Below, piece by piece: positions 19,100 to 27,863 of a stretch of 64,000 nt of DNA; positions within the stretch are counted from its first letter, which is position 1; the number at the start of each line of letters is the position of its first letter. The position numbers were made by a program, and so were the translations under genes. This DNA comes from Streptomyces sp. CB02366 (GTDB lineage Bacteria > Actinomycetota > Actinomycetes > Streptomycetales > Streptomycetaceae), in contig NZ_LIVT01000004.1 in assembly GCF_001905905.1 (NCBI RefSeq), positions 531,567 to 595,566 on the forward strand, given 5' to 3'. The notes beneath the pieces were generated by a model. That model worked only from the letters and a program-made list of their open reading frames with translations. It was not told the DNA's origin and did not search any database.

Positions 19100-19174
19100 T
19101 GGTGGGCGCGGACGGTTTCGAACCGCCGACATCTGCTTTGTAAGAGCAGCGCTCTACCCCTGAGCTACGCACCC
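19100..19174 (-). tRNA. tRNA-Val (anticodon UAC)
   Basis: On the minus strand the gene folds into a full cloverleaf. Acceptor stem GGGTGCG pairs with CGCGCCC (one G-T), the D-arm is GCTC...GAGC, the anticodon stem CTGCT/AGCAG holds loop CTTACAA with anticodon TAC, the T-arm is GGCGG-TTCGAAA-CCGTC, and an encoded ACCA end follows. It reads GUA valine codons, which are rare in this high-GC genome. Its 3' half is duplicated at 17584-17614. Confidence 0.95.
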
Positions 19175-19401
19175 GTGGATGAGGCCACAGCCTACATGGA
19201 CCAGGGCCGCTGCTCATAAACCGTCCCGGACGGGCCGGCGGCGCGGGGCGGGGGCGGGGGCAGACGCCCGGGGGATAACCCCACCCCGAGACGGTAGCGG
19301 GCCGGATCCCGGCGGGGGTCGGGGGTGCATACGGTGGTGGAGCACCGGCAGGAACGCCCGGTGGCACTGTCCGGCACAACGTAACTGGGGGACCGATCAC
19401 C

Positions 19402-20214
19402 GTGGACACCTTGACGAGCTCACCGACCCGTACGCGTTCCGGGGCGCGTCTCGGGGCCGCCGGGCGGGCCCTTGCTCTCGGGGGCGGAGTGGTGTTGCTG
19501 GCGCTGGCTCTCACCGGGTGTGGGAGTACGGACGTGGACGGGGCTCCCGTCGAGCGCAAGTCGTTCGCTCTGGAAGGGAAGACTCTGACCATCGACGTCG
19601 AGAACGGTGTCGTGGACCTCGTGCCGGCCGACGTGAAGGAGGTCGAGGTGGAGCGGCAGCTCGACGGGTGGGTGGTCCTCGGCAGCGGGCCCGATGCCGT
19701 CTGGAAGATGGAGGGCGACACCCTCACGCTCCGGGTGAAGTGCGATGGCCTCATCAACAGTTGCGACTCCCGGCACCGGGTGAAGGTGCCGCGCGGGGTC
19801 GCGGTGACCGCCGCCTCGGACAACGGGAGGGTCGCCGCCACCGGCTTCGACAGCGCTCTGGACCTCTCGTCCGACAACGGGGAGATCCACGTCCGGGATG
19901 CGGGCGGGGCGCTCATGCTGAAGAGCGACAACGGGGAGATCCGGGCCGAGCGGATAACCGGGCCCTCCGTGATCGCCCGCGCCGACAACGGAGAGATCCG
20001 GCTCGGTTTCTCCTCCGTGCCCGACCGCGTGGACACGGTGAGTGACAACGGGGGCATCACCATCGATCTGCCGCCGGGCGGCCAGAAATACGCGGTGGAC
20101 GCCTCCGCCGACAACGGGGACGTCTCCATCGACGTGCCGCGCGGCGACGACGGCGCCCATGTGGTGAAGGCGCGCAGCGACAACGGGCACGTCACCGTGC
20201 GAAGCGCGAACTAA
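19402..20214 (+). CDS. DUF4097 beta-repeat lipoprotein
   Basis: The 270-aa product begins at GTG 19402. A basic region and a hydrophobic helix end in a lipobox LALTGCG, so it is predicted to be lipidated at Cys 40 and anchored outside the membrane. From residue about 138 on it carries seven (S/A)DNG motifs at intervals of about 16-25 residues (SDNGR, SDNGE, SDNGE, ADNGE, SDNGG, ADNGD, SDNGH). This is the repeat of the DUF4097 right-handed beta-helix-like family. Function unknown; such proteins are often envelope-stress related or adhesins. GGGGGA precedes the start. Confidence 0.85.
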   Translation: MDTLTSSPTRTRSGARLGAAGRALALGGGVVLLALALTGCGSTDVDGAPVERKSFALEGKTLTIDVENGVVDLVPADVKEVEVERQLDGWVVLGSGPDAVWKMEGDTLTLRVKCDGLINSCDSRHRVKVPRGVAVTAASDNGRVAATGFDSALDLSSDNGEIHVRDAGGALMLKSDNGEIRAERITGPSVIARADNGEIRLGFSSVPDRVDTVSDNGGITIDLPPGGQKYAVDASADNGDVSIDVPRGDDGAHVVKARSDNGHVTVRSAN

Positions 20215-20285
20215 CCGACCCGTGTGTTCGTCCTTACCTGGTGGGAGAATGTACCGGGCAGGGCGAATCGGCACGGGAGAGGGAT

Positions 20286-21662
20286 GTGACGGCGACCAAC
20301 GCGCGGCCGAGGGCAAGAGCGGGTGCGAGGGCCGCCGTGGGGGGCGGCCGGGACGTGCTGACGTTGATGTTGCTGCCGGTGCCCCTCTTCGTCGCGGTGC
20401 TGCCCGCCGCCTTCGCCGGCGGGGGTACGCGTCGATGGTTCGGCGGGCGCGGGGAGAACCAGCGGGCCGAGGCTCAGGCAGCGAAGGACGCCGCGGCCGA
20501 GGCGTTCTACGAGCTGGACACCGCCCAGCGCGATCTCAAGATCTCCATCGAGACCATCAACGCCGTGGACAGCTCTGCGCGCGGCCGGAAGGCCGCCGAG
20601 GACTTCGACGCGCTTGGTCGGCGCATCGACGAGGCCAGCCGCACCTACATCACCGCGGTCGACAGCCATGACCTGGACCGGGACGACCTGGAGCCCTCCG
20701 TAGCCGCCAAGGCCCGCACCGAGTTGACCCGGGCCAAGGACGACCTCGTGCGGGTCAAGGGCGAGCTGGACCGGTTCGCCCAGGGGCTCGGGCCTCTGCT
20801 GGGCAGCGCGGAGACCCAGCTCGCCCGGCTCGCCCCCGCTGTCGAACGGGCCCGGCAGGCGCTCCTCGCGGCGAGCAACGCCCTCGATTCCGTACGGGCA
20901 GCGGGTCTGCGCGCCGATGATCTGGCCGCTCGGCTCGCCGCGCTCGCCCCCGAGCTGACCAAGCTGAACCAGGGCGCGGGGCAGCACGGCGTCCAGGAGA
21001 CCCTGCAGCGGGCCGACGTGGTGCTGCGGGACGCGGAGGCCGTGCGCGCCGAGGCGGAGCGACTGCCCGAGCGGGCAGCCGAGATCGACCGGCGGCTGGT
21101 GTCCCTGCGGACCCGTGCCCAGGCGCTGACGAACCGGGCGGGCTCGGTGGAGCCGGTGCTGAGCGAGTTGCGGCGGCGTTTCTCCGCCGCATGCTGGCAA
21201 GACCTCCAGCCGGTCCCGGAGCAGGCCGCCGTGAAGGTGCGGCAGGCCGAGGACAAGCTCGCCGAGGCGGCCAGGGCGCGCGAGGAGCAGCGGTGGGCGG
21301 ACGCCACGTCCCGGCTGTCGACGGTCCGCGCCCTGCTCAACGCGACGGACGAGGCGGTCTCCGCCGCCGGGGACCGGTTGCAGCAGCTGAACGCCGTGGC
21401 GAAGGACCCGCAACAGGAGATCGAGCGGACCCGGTTCGCGGTGCGGGACGCCCAGCGCCTCGCCATGGCCGGTCGGCACACGCCGGACCCCCGGCACGCC
21501 CGGCCGCTCGACGATTCCGTCGCCCGACTGGAGCGCGCCGTCGCCGGGCTCGAAGGGCGCCACCCCGACTACTGGCACTTCCTGACCGAGACGGAGGCCG
21601 TGCGACAGACCGCCGCCCGGGTCGTCTCCGACATCCGCGAGGAGCGCGGCGCGGGCACCTGA
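20286..21662 (+). CDS. Membrane-anchored coiled-coil protein, unknown function
   Basis: The 458-aa product (GTG 20286 behind GGAGAGGG) has one N-terminal hydrophobic segment (VLTLMLLPVPLFVAVLPAAFAGGG), then a long charged helical region to the end. It is rich in Ala, Glu, Arg and Leu with heptad character (AEAQAAKDAAAEAFYELDTAQRDL; ERARQALLAASNAL). No catalytic motif is visible. It probably forms an extended coiled-coil rod anchored by its N-terminus. It follows the DUF4097 gene by 71 nt on the same strand and may be co-transcribed. Family not recognised. Confidence 0.8.
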   Translation: MTATNARPRARAGARAAVGGGRDVLTLMLLPVPLFVAVLPAAFAGGGTRRWFGGRGENQRAEAQAAKDAAAEAFYELDTAQRDLKISIETINAVDSSARGRKAAEDFDALGRRIDEASRTYITAVDSHDLDRDDLEPSVAAKARTELTRAKDDLVRVKGELDRFAQGLGPLLGSAETQLARLAPAVERARQALLAASNALDSVRAAGLRADDLAARLAALAPELTKLNQGAGQHGVQETLQRADVVLRDAEAVRAEAERLPERAAEIDRRLVSLRTRAQALTNRAGSVEPVLSELRRRFSAACWQDLQPVPEQAAVKVRQAEDKLAEAARAREEQRWADATSRLSTVRALLNATDEAVSAAGDRLQQLNAVAKDPQQEIERTRFAVRDAQRLAMAGRHTPDPRHARPLDDSVARLERAVAGLEGRHPDYWHFLTETEAVRQTAARVVSDIREERGAGT

Positions 21663-22056
21663 GACCTCCTCCTTCCTCCCTTTTCCCTCCCCCTTCCCTC
21701 TCTCCTCCTCCCTCCCCCGTGTGGGGGTCCGGGTAGCCGAGGACCGCCCGGGACCTCACACGGCCTCCGGGGTGCCGGGGGTGGGGTCGGGAGGCGGTGT
21801 CAGAGGGTGCGGGCAGGGGGCCCGTGGGCAGAGGGAAGGGGCGGGGCCAGCAGGCATGGCCCGGGGCGCGGGCAGGGGCGGGCCCGCAGGCGGGGCCCGG
21901 GAGGTGGGCAACGGGGCCAGGAAACGTGACCCCGGGGCATGGGCAGCCGGGCCCGCAGGCGGGGTCCGGAGCGTGGGCAGCCGGGCCAGGAGGCGGAACC
22001 CCGGGGAGGTGGCAGGGAGCGTGGCCACCGGGGTGGGTTGGCTCTAGCCTGTGTTC
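21663..22056. repeat. Pyrimidine tract and degenerate 69-nt tandem repeats
   Basis: Just after the coiled-coil gene stop comes a C/T-only run of about 50 nt (21667-21717). From about 21812 to 22020 the sequence is G-rich and repeats with a period of 69 nt: GCCCGCAGGCGGGG occurs at 21882 and again at 21951, each followed by similar GGGCCAGGA and CCCCGGGG blocks. An older, less similar copy precedes them. No coding sequence is convincing here. The FmdB gene promoter lies at its right end. Confidence 0.6.
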
Positions 22057-22275
22057 ATGCCTCGTTACGAATTCCGGTGCCGCACCTGCGGAGACACGTT
22101 CGAAGTCAGCCGTCCCATGGCCCAGTCCTCCGACCCGGCCGCCTGCCCCGCAGGCCATGACGACACCGTCAAGCTGCTGTCCGCCGTGGCTGTGGGCGGC
22201 GCCGCCGGGTCCGCCCCCGCGCCCTCGGGTGGGGGCGGGGGCGGCGGCTGCTGCGGGGGCGGGTGCTGCGGCTGA
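22057..22275 (+). CDS. FmdB-family zinc ribbon protein
   Basis: The 72-aa protein has the FmdB zinc ribbon: MPRYEFRCRTCGDTFEV with the first CxxC, then ACPAGHDD giving a Cys and a His. The second CxxC of the family is replaced by CPAGH, and the chain ends in GGGGGGGCCGGGCCG, a Gly/Cys tail. A TAGCCT box lies 6 nt before ATG 22057, consistent with a leaderless transcript. FmdB proteins are small, possibly regulatory, metal-binding proteins; role here unknown. Confidence 0.85.
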   Translation: MPRYEFRCRTCGDTFEVSRPMAQSSDPAACPAGHDDTVKLLSAVAVGGAAGSAPAPSGGGGGGGCCGGGCCG

Positions 22276-22317
22276 CCTCCAGGGGTGAGGGCCCCGCGGG
22301 CGCTCGTCGAGCGCCCG

Positions 22318-22977
22318 CTACTTCTTGCGGGACAGCGTCAGGCCGTCCGAGACCGTCAGCATGACGCTGTCCATCCGCGGGTCGGCTTTCACGTGGTCGT
22401 TGAACTCCTGGATCGCGGCGGCGGGGCCGGACGCCTCCGGGTTCGTGACCTCACCGTGGAAGAGCACGTTGTCCGTGGCGATGACCCCGCCCTGCCGCAT
22501 CCGGGGCACCAGTTCCTCCCAGTACGCGATGTAGCCGCCCTTGTCCGCGTCCAGGTAGGCGAAGTCGATGTGCGGCTCCTCGGGCATCGCGCGCAGTGTG
22601 TCCAGGGCCGGGGCGATCCGGAGGTCGATCCGGTCCGCGACGCCCGCCTTCTCCCACGCCTCCCGGCCGTACGCCGTCCACTCCTGCGAGATGTCGCAGG
22701 CGATCAGCGTGCCGTCGGCAGGCAGCGCCCGGGCCATCGCCAGGGCGCTGAACCCGGTGAACGTACCGACCTCCACCACGTGCCGTGCGCCGACCAGCCG
22801 GACCAGGAAGGCGAGGAGCGGGGCCTGTTCCTCGGCCGACTGCATGCCCGCGTGGTCGGGGAACCGTGCGTAGGTGGTCTCCACCAGCTCCCGCTGGACC
22901 GGGCCCAGCGGTGGGTTGTGGGCCAGCATGTACGCGTACAGCTCGGCCGTGATCGTGGTGTCGTTGCCCATGGTCAT
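22318..22977 (-). CDS. Class I SAM-dependent O-methyltransferase
   Basis: The 219-aa protein begins at ATG 22977 (MTMGND). It has the catechol/caffeoyl-CoA O-methyltransferase signature: HVVEVGTFTGFSALAMARAL (SAM motif I), LIACDIS, DFAYLDADKGGYIAYWEEL and VIATDNVLFHGEV, the last two giving the Mg-binding Asp and Asn. The gene begins 27 nt after the HAD gene of the Ter operon on the same strand, so it is likely co-transcribed. In that context it may methylate the small molecule made by the operon. This is an inference; methylation of an unrelated catechol is equally possible. Confidence 0.9.
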   Translation of the reverse strand: MTMGNDTTITAELYAYMLAHNPPLGPVQRELVETTYARFPDHAGMQSAEEQAPLLAFLVRLVGARHVVEVGTFTGFSALAMARALPADGTLIACDISQEWTAYGREAWEKAGVADRIDLRIAPALDTLRAMPEEPHIDFAYLDADKGGYIAYWEELVPRMRQGGVIATDNVLFHGEVTNPEASGPAAAIQEFNDHVKADPRMDSVMLTVSDGLTLSRKK

Positions 22978-23004
22978 GCCCCCACCCTTCCCCACCACGC
23001 GCCC

Positions 23005-23856
23005 TCACGCAGCGGCAGCCGCCAGGAACCTGCGCAGGATCTCCTCCCCCGCCGCACCGCCGCGCTCCTCCAGCGCCGTCACGTGCAGGGCCCGCCAGCC
23101 CTCGTCGGCCAGTTCGCCGTGGCCGGGACGCCAGCCGAGATCGGCGGCGAGCAGCAGGTCGGCGTCGAGAAGGGAGTCCCCGGCGGCGAACGTGCGCGTC
23201 GCGCCGGTCCGGCGCGCGACCTCGCGCATCGCGGCGCTCTTGGTGAGCGGTGCGGGCACGGCGTAGACCTTGCGGCCCTGGAGGGAGACGGTCCAGCCGC
23301 GCGGCCGGGCCCAGGCGGCCAGTTCCTTCACCCACTCCTCGGGGAGGAGGGAGCGTTCGACGACGAGGTAGGCGAAGAGGTCCTCGGCGACCCGCTCCTT
23401 GAGCAGCCAGGCCGGGTCGGCGGTCGTGGCGAGGTGGGCGCGGATCTCGGTCAGCGGCGCGCACTCGGCCGCGATCCGGTTCTCCACCTGGCGCTGCCAG
23501 TCGGGGTCGAAGACGCCGTCGACCAGGATGTGGCCGCCGTTGGCGCAGATCGCGTACCGGGGGGCGGGGCCGGGGAGGTGGATGCGCCCGTACTGCTCGC
23601 GGGTGCGGGTGGTGGTCGGCACGAAGACGGTGGAGGCCGCCACCTCGGTGAGCAGGGCGGCGGCCGTCTCCGTCATGTACGACAGGGGCTTGTGGCCGTA
23701 CACCTCGACGCACAGGAGCCGGGGGGCCTCCGCGTCGGGCATGGCCAGGTCCAGCGAGGCCGCCGAGTAGATCAACGTACGGTCGAGGTCGCTCGCCACC
23801 AGGGTCGTCGGGGCGGTCGGCGTCGGCGGGGCGGTCGTGCTCGCGTCCGTGCTCAT
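23005..23856 (-). CDS. HAD-family hydrolase of the Ter-linked operon
   Basis: The 283-aa protein shows HAD motif I at TLVASDLDRTLIYS, motif II at VPTTTRTREQY, a Lys in PLTKSAAMREV and motif IV at TFAAGDSLLDADLL. This resembles Cof/SPP-type type II HADs. The start overlaps the stop of the 846-aa gene by 4 nt (ATGA), so they are translationally coupled. HAD enzymes recur in the Ter-linked biosynthetic gene group described by Anantharaman, Iyer and Aravind, where they are proposed to act on a phosphorylated nucleoside-like intermediate. Confidence 0.88.
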   Translation of the reverse strand: MSTDASTTAPPTPTAPTTLVASDLDRTLIYSAASLDLAMPDAEAPRLLCVEVYGHKPLSYMTETAAALLTEVAASTVFVPTTTRTREQYGRIHLPGPAPRYAICANGGHILVDGVFDPDWQRQVENRIAAECAPLTEIRAHLATTADPAWLLKERVAEDLFAYLVVERSLLPEEWVKELAAWARPRGWTVSLQGRKVYAVPAPLTKSAAMREVARRTGATRTFAAGDSLLDADLLLAADLGWRPGHGELADEGWRALHVTALEERGGAAGEEILRRFLAAAAA

Positions 23857-26393
23857 GCGCCCTTCACCGCCGTGCCGTCCGCGCCCGTCGCGCCGCGCGT
23901 GAACCGGGGGTGGATCAGGCCGACACAGCTGTACGGGAGGTCGTCGACCTCGTCGACGGGCACGCCGCGCTGTTCGGCCAGCAGCCGGATGTGCTCCAGG
24001 TCCGGGCGCGCGCCGCGGCGGGCGAGGATCTTCCAGGGGACGCGGCGGAGCAGCACCCGGGTGGTCTCGCCGACACCCGGCTTGACCAGGTTGACGTCGT
24101 GGATGCCGTACTCCTCGCTGATCCGCTCGACCGCCGCCCAGCCCTCCCAGGTCGGGGCGCGGTCGGCGGCCAGCAGTTCCTTCGTCGCGTCGTCGACCTC
24201 GGCCGCCACCTCGTCGAACCGTGCGGCCACCGTGTCGAGGAAGTGGCCGGAGACGTCGGACGCGGCCAGCTCCCGGTAGAACTTCGCGCCGTGGAAGTCG
24301 TCCGGGCCGACCAGGTCGGCGCGGAGCACCGTACGGGAGACGAGGCCGGAGACCGTGGAGTTGAGGCAGGCGGAGGGGATGAGGAAGTCCTCGCGGGTGC
24401 CGTACGTCCGCACGCAGCCGCCCGGGTCGGCGAGCACCGCGATCTCCGGGTCGAAGCCCGCCGGGCCGCCCGATGCCTCGAACGCGCCGATGGCCGCCGC
24501 CAGTTCGCGGGTGATGGCGCCCTTCCCCGTCCAGCCGTCGACGAACACCACGTCGGCCGGGTCGTGATGGGCTGCCAGCCAGCGCAGGGCGGTGGCGTCG
24601 ATGCCCCGGCCCCGGACGATGGAGATGGCGTAGTGCGGCAGGTCCACGCCGTGCCGGTGCCGGGCCCAGCGGCGCATCAGCACGCCGACCGGCGTTCCGG
24701 CGCGGGCGAGCGACACGAGGACGGGGCGCGGGCCGCGTTCGGCGAGGACCGTCTCGGTGACGGTGCCGACCGCGCGGGCGATCCGGGCGGCGGAGGTCTC
24801 CAGGGCCGCGGAGAACAGCTCCTGGTAGGCGGGGGTCGGCTGGTACTCGACGGGCAACGACTCCGCGTAGTGCGCGCCGCCGCTCTGGATCGCCTCCTCG
24901 CGTTCCTCGGTGGGCGCCTCCAGTTCGGTGTCCGAGAGGTCCTGGAGCAGCCAGCCGACCTCGTCCGGCGCGTAACTGGAGAAGTCGGGGCCTCGGAGGG
25001 GCTCGGGCAGCACGGCGGGCTCCTGGTGGGGGGCGGGGGCGGGGCGGGGGAGATAGGAGGGCACGACCGCCAGGAGGAGCCGGCCGGTGTGTTCGGCGAG
25101 CCGGGCCAGCAGTCCGTCGGGGGCGTGCAGTTCGGGGGTGTCGGCGGTGGAGTCGACGACGGCCACCACCGCGTCGAACCCGGCGCCGGCCACGTTGTAC
25201 GCGTACCGGTCGCCGGGGCCGTCCGCCGGGTCGTCGTGGGCCGGGAAGACGAGCCGGGTGCGTATCGCGTAGCCGGGGTCGTCGACGGCGAGGACGGGCG
25301 AGCGGGTGGTGGTGGAGTAGCGGACCTCGGCGTCGGCGCCCAGGACCTCTTCCAGAGCCGTGCCGAGCCGCAGCGGGGCGTACATCAGCTCCTCGAAGCC
25401 GAGGACGAGGATGCGGCGGGGGCCCCGGCCGTGGGCAGGGCCCTGGCCACCGTCCCGGTCCGGCGCGTCGGAGTCCAGGGCGGCCGCGATCCGTTCCGCC
25501 ATGGCCGGGAGCGCTGCTTCCAGGGCCGCCCGGTGGGCCGGGGTGAAGCCGTGCCGGCCGCCGTCGGGGACGCCAGCCGGCCAGTCGAGGCCGACGCGGG
25601 TGAGGGGGGCGGGGGCCGGGACGGAGGGCCGTGCGGAGGCGGGAGCCCGCTCCTCCTGCTCCGCGACCAGGGCCTGGCCGCGTTCCAGCACGCCGTCCGG
25701 GAGGCTCACCGTCCCGGTACCGCGGGTCACCAGGTCGACGCGGGCGCCGATCTCGGCGGCGAAGGCGGTCAGCCGGTCGCGGTCGCCGGCCGAGCGCATG
25801 TCGACCAGGGCGACGATGACGTACCGCTCGCGGGGGTGCAGGGCGTGCAGGGTGCGGATGGTGTTGAGGACCGTGTTGCCGGTGGAGAACTCGTCGTCGA
25901 CCAGGACCAGGACGGATGCCGTCCCGCCGCCCGCCAGCAGGTCGCGGTCCTCCGGCAGCAGCAGGTGCGAGGTGGCGTGGGAGTGGGACTCCTCGAAGCC
26001 GCCCGCCTGCTCGGCTCCCGTCACCGGGCGCCGGGTGGAGTGCAGGTACGGAGCGTCCCGCAGGCCGTCCGCCACGGAGTGGCCGAGACCGGTGGCCGTC
26101 TCCGCGTACCCGAGGACCACCGCGCGGCGCGCCTCCTCGGGGCCGAGCAGCGCCCGTACCCGCTCGCCCAGCTCGTACCCGGCCCGGTGGACGACGGAGG
26201 GCCGCTGGGGGACGTGTTTGCCCAGCACGTTGGAGACCAGCAGGTGCGCCCGCTTGGGGTTCCGGCGCAGGGCCAGACCCAGCAGTTCCCGGAGATCTCC
26301 GTCACCTTCGAGGGCGACGCCCAGCCGTTCGGCCACCCAGTCGCCCGACCACACCACGTCCACGGTCTCTTCTCTCGTCGCGCGCTCGCTCAT
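23853..26393 (-). CDS. PRTase-TRSP fused to StiP/PRTase-PELOTA protein (Ter-linked biosynthesis)
   Basis: The 846-aa protein appears to join two modules. Residues 1-230 form an orotate-PRTase-like domain with PRPP loop VDDEFSTGNT (165-174). Residues about 330-450 form the TRSP domain, with its name motif TRSP in STTTRSPVLA. Residues about 478-740 match StiP/PRTase_1 (EVGWLLQDLSD, ESLPVEYQP, VSLARAGTPVG, PRPP-like loop VDGWTGKGAI). The end (about 750-830) looks like the PELOTA RNA-binding domain. The proposed product is a ribosylated small molecule. It starts 10 nt after the aldolase gene and overlaps the HAD gene. Confidence 0.88.
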   Translation of the reverse strand: MSERATREETVDVVWSGDWVAERLGVALEGDGDLRELLGLALRRNPKRAHLLVSNVLGKHVPQRPSVVHRAGYELGERVRALLGPEEARRAVVLGYAETATGLGHSVADGLRDAPYLHSTRRPVTGAEQAGGFEESHSHATSHLLLPEDRDLLAGGGTASVLVLVDDEFSTGNTVLNTIRTLHALHPRERYVIVALVDMRSAGDRDRLTAFAAEIGARVDLVTRGTGTVSLPDGVLERGQALVAEQEERAPASARPSVPAPAPLTRVGLDWPAGVPDGGRHGFTPAHRAALEAALPAMAERIAAALDSDAPDRDGGQGPAHGRGPRRILVLGFEELMYAPLRLGTALEEVLGADAEVRYSTTTRSPVLAVDDPGYAIRTRLVFPAHDDPADGPGDRYAYNVAGAGFDAVVAVVDSTADTPELHAPDGLLARLAEHTGRLLLAVVPSYLPRPAPAPHQEPAVLPEPLRGPDFSSYAPDEVGWLLQDLSDTELEAPTEEREEAIQSGGAHYAESLPVEYQPTPAYQELFSAALETSAARIARAVGTVTETVLAERGPRPVLVSLARAGTPVGVLMRRWARHRHGVDLPHYAISIVRGRGIDATALRWLAAHHDPADVVFVDGWTGKGAITRELAAAIGAFEASGGPAGFDPEIAVLADPGGCVRTYGTREDFLIPSACLNSTVSGLVSRTVLRADLVGPDDFHGAKFYRELAASDVSGHFLDTVAARFDEVAAEVDDATKELLAADRAPTWEGWAAVERISEEYGIHDVNLVKPGVGETTRVLLRRVPWKILARRGARPDLEHIRLLAEQRGVPVDEVDDLPYSCVGLIHPRFTRGATGADGTAVKGA

Positions 26394-26403
26394 CGACGCG
26401 CGC

Positions 26404-27642
26404 TCAGTTCGTCAGGCCGGCGGCCAGCAGGTCCACGAAGCCCACGTCTTCCCTCGCCACCCCGAACGCCTCGGCCCGCAGCAGCGTGCGCTCGGCCCAG
26501 GCCCGGTGGGGCTTCACCTCGTTCATCTTGTTCGTGTACGCCGAGCGCAGCACGCCGCCGCCACCGCGGTCGGGGTCCAGGATGTCCCGGGCGTCGGTGT
26601 ACTCCTCGTGGCTGACCACGGACAGGGCGTGGACCGGCGCCACGTGCGACGGGTGGATGCAGGTCTTGCCGAGCAGCCCGTTGGCACGGTCGAGCTCGAT
26701 CTCCCGGAGCAGCCCGTCGAGGTCGTGCTCGATCAGCGCCGTACGCAGTTCCTCGGCCCGGCCCTCCAGGAAGGGGCTGCGGCGCAGCTGGGGCTTGAAC
26801 ATGCGCTCCTGGCGGCGGAAGTACTCCCAGACCGGTCCGGTGATCGTGAAGCCGGAGCCGTCCGCCCGGCCGAGCACGTTGACCACGTCGGCGATCACCG
26901 AGGCGACGATGTGGACGTCGTACGCCGTCATGTCGGGGGCGCGGCGCAGTCCGTACGCCGAGCAGAAGTCGGTGACGCCGAGCCGCAGGGCGAGTACCCG
27001 GTCCCGGTATTTTTCGACGCTGCGGGCGATGCCCCGGAGGGTGTCGCCGCGCGTCTCCAGGTGGAGCAGCTCGGGCGATTCGAGGACCGGCATGGCGAAG
27101 AGCCGTCGTCCGCACGCCGCCTCGGCCTCGGTGAGCGCCTCCAGGAAGTGGCGCCCTCGCTCCTCGGTGAATTTGGGAAGCACGAAACCGGACAACATGT
27201 GGACCGATTCGCCGAGACGGCGCACGAGGTCGGTGATCTGACCCGGTTCCCGGACGCGGATGAAGAGGAGCGGTAGGCCGGGGCCGGTCGCGCCGTCTTC
27301 GCCGTCCGGGCCGCGCTCGGCGGACTCCGCCGCTCCGCTTCCGGCCGCCCCTGCCGCCTCCCGGGCGGCGAGGGCGGCGAACTGCCTGATCAGATTGGCT
27401 TCGGCGCCGGGCACCTCGGCGTCGTCGATCGAGTCCTCCAGGCACAGCACCATGGAGACGACGCCACGAGCGGCCTGCTTCAGCACGTCGTCCGCGAGTG
27501 ACGGACGGGTGGCCGGGGAGTAGAGCGTGGCTCCCAGGGCGACGGAGAGCATGCGTGCCGGGGAGTCGGCGGTGAAGACGCGGGGCTCCCGGTGGAACAG
27601 GCCCTGGCGGGCAGTGGGCGATATATGCCCGAAGTGACGCAT
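26404..27642 (-). CDS. HpcH/HpaI aldolase (citrate lyase beta-like), Ter-linked
   Basis: The 412-aa product starts at ATG 27642 (MRHFGHISPTARQGLF) with GGGGGAAAAGG just upstream. It has the CitE-type TIM barrel: LGATLYSPATRPSLADD, MVLCLEDSIDDAEV with the metal-binding acidic pair, LPLLFIRVREP, LSGFVLPKF, and ETRGDTLRGI. KTCIHPSHVAPVHAL is typical of CitE-like enzymes. Members cleave or form C-C bonds using acyl-CoA or pyruvate-type substrates. It is the first gene of a four-gene minus-strand operon and probably supplies a carbon-chain step. Divergent from a TerD-like gene. Confidence 0.9.
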   Translation of the reverse strand: MRHFGHISPTARQGLFHREPRVFTADSPARMLSVALGATLYSPATRPSLADDVLKQAARGVVSMVLCLEDSIDDAEVPGAEANLIRQFAALAAREAAGAAGSGAAESAERGPDGEDGATGPGLPLLFIRVREPGQITDLVRRLGESVHMLSGFVLPKFTEERGRHFLEALTEAEAACGRRLFAMPVLESPELLHLETRGDTLRGIARSVEKYRDRVLALRLGVTDFCSAYGLRRAPDMTAYDVHIVASVIADVVNVLGRADGSGFTITGPVWEYFRRQERMFKPQLRRSPFLEGRAEELRTALIEHDLDGLLREIELDRANGLLGKTCIHPSHVAPVHALSVVSHEEYTDARDILDPDRGGGGVLRSAYTNKMNEVKPHRAWAERTLLRAEAFGVAREDVGFVDLLAAGLTN

Positions 27643-27863
27643 CCTTTTCCCCCGAACTGCCTGACCGACCGAACAACACATGGCCGGTAATAGTACGTAT
27701 GGACGGGTGTCATCAGTTCCCCATGTACATGAATTTCCGGTTGCCCGCCTCTTGTCCCTCTCATCCCCACGGTGGGGTCGCGCCCTGTCCGCGCCGCCGC
27801 CGGGCACGGTCGTGCCGCCCCCCGCGTTGTCCGCGCGGGCCCTCAGCAGGCAGGATGACGGTC
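27643..27863. promoter_or_regulatory. Divergent control region, aldolase operon / TerD-like gene
   Basis: This 220-bp gap is unusually AT-rich for the window (27675-27745). It holds TAATAG and TACTAT on opposite strands around 27690, which may be -10 elements for the two divergent transcription units. No matching -35 boxes are certain. Both Ter transcription units start here. Confidence 0.45.

Larger units (their letters stand above)
17584..19131. mobile_element. Small tRNA-Val island, integrase-less remnant (inferred)
   Basis: About 1.5 kb lies between the 31-bp direct repeats. It contains only the McrA-like HNH gene plus flanks of about 120 and 300 bp. Base composition is visibly lower in GC than the surroundings, for example AAGCGATCTTCTTCTTGCGC around 18055. 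The outer repeat has its own terminator-like hairpin, as if the original tRNA terminator had been pushed away. No integrase, replication gene or toxin-antitoxin pair is seen. It is either a decayed integrative element or a passively moved cassette. Confidence 0.55.
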
